Counted from the stretch's first letter, positions 1 through 6,398 are shown. The stretch is DNA of 7,375 bases from Streptosporangiaceae bacterium (GCA_030040815.1 JASHSZ010000351.1:1-7375), one strand, 5' to 3'. The notes: generated by a model from the letters alone, not told the origin. Made by a program: numbers and translations.

Positions 1-474
1 GTCGCACTCGCCTCCCGGCGGGAGGAGGCCGAGCGGCAGGAGGCGGAGCGGCTGGCGGCGGCGCAGGCGGCGACGCAGAAGCTGGTCACCGAGGCCGAGC
101 GACGGGCCGCCACGGCTGAGGAGCGGGCCGCCCAGGCCAGCGCGCAGGCCGACCACACGCGGCGGGAGGCAGAGCAGCACGCCCGGCAGCTGATGTCCAA
201 CGCCCAAAAGAACGCCGACCAGGTCGTCGCGCAGGCCAAGGCCCAGGCCAAGAATCAGGCCGCCGAGGCCAAGGCGCAGGCCGATCAGCTGATGGCCGAC
301 ACCAAGACCGAGCTCGAACGGCACCGGGCCGCCGCCCAGCGCGAGGTCGACGAGCTGAACCGGCAAAAGGACGCCATCACGACCAGCCTCGAACAGCTAC
401 GCCGGCTGATCAGCGGGCAGGCGCCTGCCACCAGCTCCCCAGCCGAGGCCGCCTGGCCAGCGGCCCTTGAGTAA
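1..474 (+). CDS. C-terminal part of a FilP/Scy-like (DivIVA-related) coiled-coil protein, 5' end outside window
   Basis: The frame is open from base 1 to a TAA at 472-474, giving 157 visible residues; the true start lies upstream. The protein is almost wholly charged and Ala/Gln/Glu/Arg-rich with no helix breakers until about residue 139, as expected of a long coiled coil. A run of Ala-Gln-Ala-Lys type units lies at about residues 77-98. The helix ends with EVDELNRQKDAITTSLEQLR (about residues 116-135) and then a short Ala/Pro/Ser tail. That closing pattern, E-V-x-x-L-x-R-Q-+-D-x-I-T-x-x-L-x-Q-L-R, resembles as I remember it the end of actinobacterial 'cellulose-binding' proteins such as Streptomyces FilP and Scy, cytoskeletal proteins of polar growth. 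The internal ATG at 193 lies within the helix and is unlikely to be the real start. Any N-terminal DivIVA domain is not visible, so a different long coiled-coil protein remains possible. Confidence 0.65.
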   Translation, partial: VALASRREEAERQEAERLAAAQAATQKLVTEAERRAATAEERAAQASAQADHTRREAEQHARQLMSNAQKNADQVVAQAKAQAKNQAAEAKAQADQLMADTKTELERHRAAAQREVDELNRQKDAITTSLEQLRRLISGQAPATSSPAEAAWPAALE

Positions 475-685
475 CCACGCACATCGGCGGCTCGTCGCGC
501 GGCTGCCACCGGATCTGCGACCACGCTCTGCTATCGGCGGGGCGGGCTAGGGCGCCGCCACATGAGCCCAACCCGGCGCGATCGCGGCCTCGGGCGATTC
601 GAAGATGATTGAGGATGGCTCGGGCCCCCGCATTGCCTTCGCCAGACGCTGATAGCCGAGCCGACCAGGTCACTGTTCACCGTGG
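475..685. other. Convergent intergenic region, no gene seen
   Basis: These 211 bases separate the stop of the rightward coiled-coil gene from the stop of the leftward AlkZ-like gene. The short frames crossing it have no recognisable protein features. It holds a 10-bp palindrome (CGCGATCGCG, 577-586) and the left arm of an inverted repeat described separately. Both flanking genes end here, so terminators are expected and promoters are not. Confidence 0.6.
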
Positions 686-699
686 TTAGTGCTCGGCTA
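653..699 (-). terminator. Possible terminator hairpin at the convergent gene ends
   Basis: A perfect 9-bp inverted repeat, TAGCCGAGC at 653-661 and GCTCGGCTA at 691-699, surrounds a 29-base loop. The right arm overlaps the last codons of the leftward gene, whose TAA is at 686-688. The loop is long and there is no T-run, so folding and function are uncertain. Confidence 0.25.
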
Positions 700-1666
700 G
701 GGACACGCTGACAGCTGCGTGTGGTATCGGCATGCTCTCGGCCTCGTCGCGGATGGCGCGCCGGACAGATTCCGCAAGCGGCGCGGCAGTCTTCACGCTG
801 ACCCGGCCGCCGCGCCGCCCCCAGGCTCCCGCGATGGTTCCGTCGATGAGTAGCCCGCCTGGGTGGAAGGTGTCGTGCACGCCGGTGAGGCGGCGCAGGC
901 CGGGGCCGACGAAGAGCCCGTTCCGGTCCTGTCCGAAGATGCGCAGGTCAGATGCCACGAGAAAGCGTACGCCGTGCATCGGTTCGGCGGTCACCATGGC
1001 GTCTTCGTCAGCGGCCAGGATCCATGACTGGTGGCCGTCGTAATCGACGGGCATCAGGTCAGGTGCGAGCACGTCAAAGCTGTACTTCGCGTCTCGCGAC
1101 GGCACGCCGGCCCACCAGGCGAAGGCGGCGGGTGTCGTCGGGCCAAAGGCGTGCACGTGGCGACGGCACAGCTCGATCCGTGCCGCTTCGGGGTCGATCG
1201 ACGGGGCCGGTTGCTCCCAGACATACAAGGCGCTGGTGGTCCAGCGCACGGCGAACCGGCCGGTCGCGCACACGTTCCGGTCGCCCGGCAGGAAGCGGGC
1301 TGGCCGCGGCTGGCCGGCCAGTTCGCTGGCGACGCCGTCGGCGCGATCCGCCAGTGAACGCTGTGCCTCCCGGTCACGGGGAAGGCGGCCCAGGGTAAAG
1401 ACCCCGAAATCGTCCCGAGGCAGTACGTACACAGCGCTGCGAGGGCTGTAGGTCTGGATGAGCCGCGGATGCTCCCAGGCCGACGGTTCGCAAGCCGCGA
1501 CCCGGGCGTGCATGCCGAGGAGGGCGTCCCGCGGGGCGGTGTCCTGCAGACCGACAAACGCGGCCTCGACATACGAACCAGGGGGCAGACGGCGGGACAG
1601 GCTGTTGACCGCCAGGCGGTAATTGACCGCCTGTGCCCGGGACACACGCAGCATGATGGTTGTCAA
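686..1666 (-). CDS. Winged-helix DNA-binding protein, HTH_42 / AlkZ-like DNA glycosylase superfamily
   Basis: The 326-residue protein fits the actinobacterial 'winged helix DNA-binding domain-containing protein' family (HTH_42), which includes AlkZ and E. coli YcaQ, glycosylases that remove bulky or crosslinked bases from DNA. Supporting segments are a family-like AFVGLQDTAPRDALLGMHAR at 36-55, HAFGPTTPAAFAWWAG at 172-187, a VRFLVASDLRIFG stretch at 233-245 where relatives have a V-R-L-L-P-x-x-D type motif, and FHPGGLLIDGTIAGAWGRRG at 267-286. Length is normal for the family (about 320-400). I chose the TTG at 1666 because GGTGAT sits 5 bases upstream; an ATG four codons later (1654) would be 17 bases from it. 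The family's catalytic Q-x-Q (Q-x-D in YcaQ) aligns with Q41-D42-T43 here, so glycosylase activity is doubtful. It lies 110 bp downstream of the phosphoesterase gene on the same strand. Family assignment is firm; biochemical role is inferred. Confidence 0.85.
   Translation of the reverse strand: MTTIMLRVSRAQAVNYRLAVNSLSRRLPPGSYVEAAFVGLQDTAPRDALLGMHARVAACEPSAWEHPRLIQTYSPRSAVYVLPRDDFGVFTLGRLPRDREAQRSLADRADGVASELAGQPRPARFLPGDRNVCATGRFAVRWTTSALYVWEQPAPSIDPEAARIELCRRHVHAFGPTTPAAFAWWAGVPSRDAKYSFDVLAPDLMPVDYDGHQSWILAADEDAMVTAEPMHGVRFLVASDLRIFGQDRNGLFVGPGLRRLTGVHDTFHPGGLLIDGTIAGAWGRRGGRVSVKTAAPLAESVRRAIRDEAESMPIPHAAVSVSLAEH
1605..1633. repeat. Inverted repeat with overlapping direct repeat inside the AlkZ-like gene
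   Basis: CAGGCGGT (1613-1620) and ACCGCCTG (1626-1633) form a perfect 8-bp inverted repeat around AATTG. The 9-mer TTGACCGCC occurs twice (1605-1613 and 1623-1631). It lies over about codons 12-21 of the AlkZ-like gene, close to its start. It could be an operator or a start-proximal mRNA hairpin, or simply a consequence of the repeated coding unit A-V-N. Confidence 0.4.
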
Positions 1667-1671
1667 ACTTG

Positions 1672-1677
1672 ATCACC
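1672..1677 (-). promoter_or_regulatory. Ribosome binding site deciding a TTG start
   Basis: On the minus strand GGTGAT lies 5 bases before the TTG at 1666. It complements the 3' end of 16S rRNA and favours the TTG over the ATG at 1654. Confidence 0.5.
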
Positions 1678-1776
1678 ATTGGGGCAGACGCACCCAGGTA
1701 CGGCCGAATGCCACCCCAGGACAGACGGCAGCTTAAGCGACACGGACGTGCGGCGAGTTCCGCGGCGGCCAGTTGC

Positions 1777-3057
1777 TCAACCGGGAGTGATTGATTCCGG
1801 GGGCGGTATCTGCCCGGGGCCGGTTACTTCGCAGGAGAGCTGCGCGGGTCCGGCGAGCGGTTTGGCAACGACGGGAGGCTTGGCGAACGCCGGTCGACTC
1901 AGGTCGAGAAAGTCGGCCAGGTCATTGGCCGCGGCGTCGCGGCGAGTCAGCGCTGGCAGGTTCCACTTGCGTTCGACCATGGCCAGGATCGACGTGTGGT
2001 CGTGCAGAACGCTGGTCACGTGGTCCGGACGGCTCCACGGTGACACGACGACCGCCGGAACGCGGAACCCGTACTGGGCGAATCCGTTATAGGCAGGGGC
2101 GGGCCAGTCCGGGCCTTCGCCGTCCGGCGCGACTGCCGCAGGGGGCGGCACGTGGTCGTAGTAGCCGCCGCCCTCATCAAAGGTCCATACAAGCAGCGTG
2201 TGCGGCCAGGCCGGCGAGTCCATGACAGCCTGCACGACCGATGCGGCAAACACCTCGGCGTGCACGATGTTTTGCGGGTCCTCGCCGGAGTCGGAAGCCC
2301 AGTTCGGATCGATGATCGCGAACCCTGGAAGGCCTCCCGACTTTGCGTCGGCGAAGAACTGCTCGACCGGAACGACGCCGTGATGGTTGCGGATCGCATC
2401 GCCCAGGTACAGGTAGCTGGTCGCCGGGAAGGTGGAGTAGTAGTTGCGCCACAAGATTTGATGGGCGTCCAGGAGGTCGAAGATGGTCCCGTTGGGCGGG
2501 GGCAGGATGATCTCGGGCAAGACATCATCCACCATGCCCACCGAGGTGGCTGCCAGCAGATAGCGGCGGTTCGGATACGTCTGGCCTAACACGGACGAGA
2601 ACCAGCGGTCACCCACCGGGAAAATAGAGGCCAGCGAGTACGACCACGGCAGGTTTTCTTGTGCCCAGTAGCCCATGGCTACCGGGCCGCTGCCCGACTT
2701 TACGAAACCGTCGTTGCGGCCCCCGTTGAACTGGTCATGGGATTGTGTCCACTCCTGCGTTGGCTTTCCGACAAGCTGGCAGGTTGTGGGCATATGGAAG
2801 GCGTGCTGCGTCCGGCCGTCGGCGGTGGGATTGGCCGCCGTAGGCCGGCCGTCGGGCCCGATCGTGAATCCGTCTCCCCGCGGTCGCTGACCCCGGCCGC
2901 GTCCCAGCATGCCGAGCCAGTTGTCGTAGGTGTGGTTCTCCATCATCAAAACCAGAATGTGGTCGATCTGCGGAAGCGTGTCGGTACCCTCTGGCCGGTT
3001 AGGAAAAGGGCGTTCACCCACGGCCCGCGCCCGCGTCCCCACCGTTTCTGATGCCAC
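1777..3057 (-). CDS. Phosphoesterase family protein (phospholipase C / acid phosphatase AcpA type), apparently not exported
   Basis: The 426-residue protein belongs to the phosphoesterase (phospholipase C/AcpA) family, metal-dependent hydrolases of phosphate mono- or diesters. Motifs in order: MMENHTYDNWLG at 38-49 (family E-N-x-x-[YF]-D, metal ligands E40/N41), HDQFNGGRNDGF at 107-118, GQTYPNRRYL at 158-167 (usually G-P-T-x-P-N-R, nucleophile region), FDEGGGYYDHVPPP at 293-306, YGFRVPAVVVSPW at 329-341 and HTSILAMVERKW at 354-365. The catalytic domain looks complete, but there is no C-terminal accessory domain as in large secreted phospholipases. It starts at GTG 3057 with AAGGAG 7 bases upstream; an in-frame TAG at 3111-3109 and no intervening start codon exclude a longer protein. 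No Sec or Tat signal is present, unlike many relatives. Leu157 is encoded by TTA (2589-2587), a rare codon in high-GC actinobacteria. Substrate unknown; the gene sits 144 bp downstream of tuf beyond a terminator, so is probably transcribed separately. Confidence 0.88.
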   Translation of the reverse strand: MASETVGTRARAVGERPFPNRPEGTDTLPQIDHILVLMMENHTYDNWLGMLGRGRGQRPRGDGFTIGPDGRPTAANPTADGRTQHAFHMPTTCQLVGKPTQEWTQSHDQFNGGRNDGFVKSGSGPVAMGYWAQENLPWSYSLASIFPVGDRWFSSVLGQTYPNRRYLLAATSVGMVDDVLPEIILPPPNGTIFDLLDAHQILWRNYYSTFPATSYLYLGDAIRNHHGVVPVEQFFADAKSGGLPGFAIIDPNWASDSGEDPQNIVHAEVFAASVVQAVMDSPAWPHTLLVWTFDEGGGYYDHVPPPAAVAPDGEGPDWPAPAYNGFAQYGFRVPAVVVSPWSRPDHVTSVLHDHTSILAMVERKWNLPALTRRDAAANDLADFLDLSRPAFAKPPVVAKPLAGPAQLSCEVTGPGQIPPPESITPG

Positions 3058-3064
3058 TGTCCTA

Positions 3065-3070
3065 CTCCTT
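3065..3070 (-). promoter_or_regulatory. Strong ribosome binding site fixing a GTG start
   Basis: On the minus strand AAGGAG ends 7 bases before the GTG at 3057. It is the clearest Shine-Dalgarno in the window and fixes the phosphoesterase start. Confidence 0.75.
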
Positions 3071-3166
3071 GCTGCCGCGAACGAGATCCAGACTCGCCTG
3101 TGATGAACCTACGCCGGCCGTGGCCACCGCGCCTGCCGCCAGGGTCATGCAGATCAGTCGATGACG

Positions 3167-3198
3167 CCGCTGGTCCGGCCGGGTGGCCGGACCAGCGG
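3167..3198 (-). terminator. Factor-independent-type terminator hairpin after tuf
   Basis: CCGCTGGTCCGGCC (3167-3180) and GGCCGGACCAGCGG (3185-3198) form a perfect 14-bp stem with a GGGT loop (plus strand). It begins 3 bases beyond the tuf TAA (3204-3202). There is no T-tract on the downstream side, as is common for actinobacterial terminators. It should insulate the phosphoesterase gene from tuf transcription. Confidence 0.8.
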
Positions 3199-3201
3199 TT
3201 G

Positions 3202-4386
3202 TTAACCCAGTACCTGGGTGATGGTGCCGACGCCCACGGTCCGCTTGCCCTCGCGAATCGCGAATTCCTGCCCCATCGTGATGGGGACTGGCTGACCGAG
3301 CTCGACTGTGAGATTCGCGGTGTCACCTGGCATTACCATGTCGGCCGAAGTCACCGTAACGATGCCGACGACATCGGTGGTCCGGAAGAAGAACTGCGGC
3401 CGGTAGTTGCTGAAGAACGGCGTGTGCCGGCCACCTTCCTGGTGGGTCAGGGCGTATACCTGGGCAGCGAACCTGCGTGCCGCCATGACCGTGCCTGGTA
3501 CCGCCACCACCTGGCCGCGGCGCGCATCAGACCTGCGGACTCCGCGGAGCAGAAGCGCGGCGTTGTCGCCCGCTACCGCCGACTGGAGCTGCTTGCCGTA
3601 GGTTTCCAGCCCGGTACAGACAGAGGTGATCGTCGGGCCCAGGCCGATCAGCTCAACCGGCTGGCCGGGCGTGATGCTGCCCTGCTCGACCTTGCCGGTC
3701 ACCACGGTGCCGCGGCCGGTGATCGTCAGCGCGCTTTCGACCGGCATCAGGAACGGCCGGTCCAGCGCGCGAGGCGGCACCGGAATGTAGCGGTCGACCG
3801 CGTCCATGAGCTGACGCAGCCGTGCCAGCCACGGTCTGTCCCCCTGCAGCGCTCGCGTTGCCGAGACAGGTATCACCGGTAGGTCGTCGCCCGGATACCC
3901 GTAACCCGTGAGCTGCTCCCTGATCTCGAGCTCGATCAGTTCCATCAGTTCCGGGTCGGCTACGTCCGCCTTGTTGAGCGCGACCACCAGCGCAGACACG
4001 CCGACCCGGCGGGCCAGCAGAACATGCTCGCGGGTCTGCGGCATGACCCCGTCCTCGGCCGACACGACGAGGATCGCCCCGTCGATCTGAGCAGCCCCGG
4101 TGATCATGTTCTTGATGTAGTCCGCGTGTCCAGGCATGTCGACGTGCGAGTAATGCCGGGTAGCGGTCTCGTACTCCACGTGCGCGAGATTGATCGTGAT
4201 GCCGCGGCGCCGCTCCTCAGGCGCGCGATCGATTCGCTCGAACGCCGTGAAGCGGTTTCGTGCCGGATCGGCATCCGCCAGCATCCGGGTAATCGCGGCA
4301 GTGAGCGTCGTCTTGCCGTGGTCGACGTGACCGATCGTCCCGATGTTCACGTGCGGCTTGTCCCGCACGAACTGCTTCTTGCTCAT
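3202..4386 (-). CDS. tuf: Divergent elongation factor Tu, tuf3-like
   Basis: This 394-residue GTPase delivers aminoacyl-tRNA to the ribosome. It has the three EF-Tu domains in order: GTPase with GHVDHGKT at 19-26, RGITI at 61-65 (switch I Thr64), DMPGH at 83-87, NKAD at 138-141 and VSAT at 174-177; domain 2 with [15 protein letters not shown] at 222-236; domain 3 with GGRHTPFF at 318-325, [13 protein letters not shown] at 329-341 and [11 protein letters not shown] at 375-385. I start at ATG 4386 because [20 protein letters not shown] matches the normal EF-Tu N-terminus and GAGG lies 8 bases upstream; an in-frame ATG at 4422 would add 12 residues without homology. The gene has no fusA or rps neighbours and has its own terminator, so it is not the str-operon copy. 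DMPGH instead of DCPGH, and altered drug- and amino-acid-contact residues, match Streptomyces Tuf3 as I remember it. No key catalytic residue is missing (H87 present), so it is probably active. A low-expression, stress-linked or antibiotic-insensitive role is inferred. Confidence 0.95.
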   Translation of the reverse strand: MSKKQFVRDKPHVNIGTIGHVDHGKTTLTAAITRMLADADPARNRFTAFERIDRAPEERRRGITINLAHVEYETATRHYSHVDMPGHADYIKNMITGAAQIDGAILVVSAEDGVMPQTREHVLLARRVGVSALVVALNKADVADPELMELIELEIREQLTGYGYPGDDLPVIPVSATRALQGDRPWLARLRQLMDAVDRYIPVPPRALDRPFLMPVESALTITGRGTVVTGKVEQGSITPGQPVELIGLGPTITSVCTGLETYGKQLQSAVAGDNAALLLRGVRRSDARRGQVVAVPGTVMAARRFAAQVYALTHQEGGRHTPFFSNYRPQFFFRTTDVVGIVTVTSADMVMPGDTANLTVELGQPVPITMGQEFAIREGKRTVGVGTITQVLG

Positions 4387-4394
4387 CGCCCTTT

Positions 4395-4398
4395 CCTC
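4395..4398 (-). promoter_or_regulatory. Ribosome binding site of tuf
   Basis: On the minus strand GAGG sits 8 bases before ATG 4386, within the purine-rich run GAGGAAAGGG. It supports the shorter 394-residue start over the ATG at 4422. Confidence 0.6.
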
Positions 4399-4502
4399 AC
4401 GATGACGCCTGCCGCCACGCACGGACGGCAGATCAGGGGTGACAGGAGACCCGCTCTACGCAAGACCAGGCCAGAACCAGCGGCACCATGGCCGCGCAGC
4501 CG

Positions 4503-4534
4503 CCCTCCCCGGTGGTTCTCCGTGCCGGGGAGGG
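4503..4534. repeat. Strong GC-rich hairpin in the divergent region
   Basis: CCCTCCCCGG (4503-4512) and CCGGGGAGGG (4525-4534) form a perfect 10-bp stem with a 12-base loop that may be shortened by two G-T pairs. It lies 117 bases upstream of the tuf start and 232 bases upstream of the ligase start. No gene ends here, so an ordinary terminator does not explain it. It could be a tuf leader attenuator, the end of a small RNA, or a transcription barrier between divergent units. Confidence 0.6.
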
Positions 4535-4716
4535 TCAGCCTCGCAGGCCGCCAGCGAGCAGCAGACGGGCAGCCACCGTCGGCACGCGCAGGGCAGCCGC
4601 GCGCGCCAGGAGGCACAGCCCGATGAACATGTCTTGAAGCATGCGCGACCAATGCCGGCAGCGCAAAGGGTTTCTTGCGTGATCTGTACCCTGGCAGAAG
4701 GTGACTCGCAGCGGAG

Positions 4717-4728
4717 GTGCCGCGGCAC
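4717..4728. promoter_or_regulatory. 12-bp perfect palindrome, candidate operator for the acyl-CoA synthetase
   Basis: GTGCCGCGGCAC is a perfect dyad ending 37 bases before ATG 4766. Position and symmetry suit a dimeric repressor site, for example of a TetR-type lipid regulator, but no regulator gene is in the window and short GC palindromes are common in such DNA. Confidence 0.3.
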
Positions 4729-4765
4729 GGTCACTCACCACCGAGGCCGGGGGGCGAGGTACATG

Positions 4766-6397
4766 ATGAGCGCTGGGTTTTCCCCGGCTTCTGGCGCAGA
4801 CCAGCACGGCGCTCTGCCCGGCAAGGTGTTCCGCACCGAGCTGAACCCGGTCGATTTCCTGGAGCGGGCGGCCTACATCTACCCGGACAAGACTGCGGTC
4901 GTCCACGGCAAGCGGAGGTACAGCTACCGTGAGCTGGCCGAGCGGTCATGGCGGCTGGCCAATGCGCTCAGGTCTGCCGGCCTGGTCAAGGGAGAGCGCG
5001 TTGCCGCGCTGCTGTTCAATTCGTCGGCAATGCTGGAGGCCCATTTCGGGGTGCCGGCGGCGGGCGGGATTCTGGTCGCGGTCAATAACCGCCTGTCCGC
5101 TGCCGAGGTCGGATACATCCTGCGGCACAGTGCCGCGAGATATCTCCTGCTCGACGCTGCGCTGGAAGCGCTGGCCGGGTCGGCCGACCTGTCCGGCGTC
5201 ACCGTGATCCGCTGCGATGAGGCGAGCGCCGATGGGACCGCATACGAGGGATTCCTCGCTGCCGCCACGCCGACCAGGCCGGGCAGCTGGCTGGTGAACG
5301 AAGAGGAGACGATCTCCATCAACTACACCTCCGGAACTACCGGACGACCCAAGGGGGTGCAGTACACCTACCGCGGCGCGTACCTGAACGCGCTGAACGA
5401 GGTGATCGTGGCAGGGCTGAGCACCGACTCGGTGTACTTGTGGACGCTGCCGATGTTCCACTGCAACGGCTGGTGCTTCCCGTGGGCGGTCACCGCGGTG
5501 GCCGCGCGGCACGTGACCATGCGCGCCGTGGATCCTGAGGCGGTATGGGACCTGATCGACAGCGAGGGCGTGACGCACTACAACGGGGCGCCGACCGTCC
5601 AGCTCATGGTCATCAATCATCCCAGGGCGCACTGCCTGGCCCGCCCCGTGACAGCGATGGTAGCCGCGGCTCCTCCGTCCCCGACGCTGCTGGGCCGGAT
5701 GAGCGAGCTGAACTTCCGCGTCGTGCACGTCTACGGCCTGACCGAGACCTACGGCCCGATCACTGCGTGCCCGGAGCCGGAGGGGTGGGCCGAGCTTCCT
5801 GCGGAGCAGCGCGCGACGTACCTGGCGCGCCAGGGCCAGGCCTATATTTCCTCCGATCTCGTGCGTGTGGTCGACCAGGAGATGAACGACGTCCCGCGTG
5901 ACGGGGTCACGATGGGCGAGGTGGTCATGCGCGGGAACAACGTCATGAGCGGCTACTTCGACGACGAGGCTGCCACCGGCAAGGCGTTCGCCGGCGGCTG
6001 GTTCCACTCCGGGGATCTTGCCGTGTGGCATCCGGACGGAAACATCGAGCTGCGCGACCGCGGCAAGGACGTGATCATCTCCGGCGGGGAGAACATCTCC
6101 AGCATCGAAGTCGAGCAGACCATCTGCGCGCACCCTGCCGTGCTCGAATGCGCGGTTGTCGGGACCCCACACCCGCACTGGGGTGAACGGCCCAAGGCGT
6201 ACGTCACCCTGAACGAAGGTGCCACCGCGACGTCGGAGGACATCCTCGCGTTCTGCCGTGACCGCCTAGCGCATTACAAGTGCCCGGACGTGGTCGAGTT
6301 CGGGCCCCTGCCGAAGACCTCGACCGGAAAGATCCAGAAGTTCATACTGCGTCAGCGCGAGTGGGCGGGCCAGGACAAGCAGGTCGGCAGCGTCTAA
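4766..6397 (+). CDS. Acyl-CoA synthetase (AMP-forming), ANL superfamily, fatty-acyl-CoA ligase-like
   Basis: The 543-residue enzyme should activate a carboxylic acid with ATP and join it to CoA through an acyl-AMP intermediate. Motifs: P-loop-like YTSGTTGRPKG at 187-197, MFHCNGWCFPW at 230-240, YGLTETYGP at 323-331, GWFHSGDLAVWHPDG at 411-425, hinge RDRGKDVIISGGENISS at 430-446, and PKTSTGKIQKF at 516-526 with catalytic Lys522, a residue often acetylated in this family. Length is normal (about 520-550). The W-x-x-PMFHCNGWCFPW and GGENISSIEVE signatures recall the medium/long-chain 'acyl-CoA synthetase' group that also contains methylmercaptopropionate-CoA ligases; the acid used cannot be read from the sequence. 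Two ATGs abut (4763, 4766); GAGGT at 4756-4760 is 5 bases from the second and only 2 from the first, so I chose 4766. No partner beta-oxidation genes are present. It is transcribed away from tuf and ends convergently with the Ddn-like gene. Confidence 0.93.
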   Translation: MSAGFSPASGADQHGALPGKVFRTELNPVDFLERAAYIYPDKTAVVHGKRRYSYRELAERSWRLANALRSAGLVKGERVAALLFNSSAMLEAHFGVPAAGGILVAVNNRLSAAEVGYILRHSAARYLLLDAALEALAGSADLSGVTVIRCDEASADGTAYEGFLAAATPTRPGSWLVNEEETISINYTSGTTGRPKGVQYTYRGAYLNALNEVIVAGLSTDSVYLWTLPMFHCNGWCFPWAVTAVAARHVTMRAVDPEAVWDLIDSEGVTHYNGAPTVQLMVINHPRAHCLARPVTAMVAAAPPSPTLLGRMSELNFRVVHVYGLTETYGPITACPEPEGWAELPAEQRATYLARQGQAYISSDLVRVVDQEMNDVPRDGVTMGEVVMRGNNVMSGYFDDEAATGKAFAGGWFHSGDLAVWHPDGNIELRDRGKDVIISGGENISSIEVEQTICAHPAVLECAVVGTPHPHWGERPKAYVTLNEGATATSEDILAFCRDRLAHYKCPDVVEFGPLPKTSTGKIQKFILRQREWAGQDKQVGSV

Positions 6398-6398
6398 C

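Larger units (their letters stand above)
4387..4765. promoter_or_regulatory. Divergent intergenic region between tuf and the acyl-CoA synthetase
   Basis: These 379 bases must hold the promoters of both divergent genes. The frames crossing it lack recognisable protein character, including the in-frame upstream extension of the ligase from 4439. I could not find a convincing -35/-10 pair on either strand; TACCCT at 4687-4692 fits the -10 pattern for the ligase but has no good -35. A GC-rich hairpin (4503-4534) and a palindrome (4717-4728) are listed separately. For tuf the untranslated leader could exceed 100 bases if its promoter lies beyond the hairpin. Confidence 0.55.

Noticed and set aside
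229..252. Tandem 12-base repeat (two copies of GCNCAGGCCAAG)
   Set aside because: It simply encodes the A-Q-A-K units of a coiled coil; two near copies do not make a repeat array.
1054..1647. 197-residue alternative frame on the same strand as the AlkZ-like gene
   Set aside because: Ser/Pro/Arg/Cys-rich frame-shifted reading of the real gene without motifs.
1661..1666. TTGACA on the minus strand as a -35 promoter box
   Set aside because: It overlaps the TTG start codon of the AlkZ-like gene, and no -10 match lies at the right distance.
3100..3882. 260-residue open frame opposite tuf and its terminator
   Set aside because: It runs through a terminator hairpin and lies antisense to a well-conserved EF-Tu; composition is that of a shadow frame.
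4387..4422. 12-residue N-terminal extension of EF-Tu from ATG 4422
   Set aside because: EF-Tu homology begins exactly at MSKKQF (4386), which has its own GAGG site; the extra Arg/Gly-rich residues are not seen in the family.
4439..4762. In-frame upstream extension of the acyl-CoA synthetase (108 more residues)
   Set aside because: The added residues have no family resemblance and mixed composition, and good ribosome-binding spacing exists at ATG 4766.
4946..6178. 410-residue open frame opposite the acyl-CoA synthetase
   Set aside because: It is an antisense shadow produced by high GC third positions; its His/Arg/Pro-rich sequence matches no family, while the opposite strand has clear ANL motifs.
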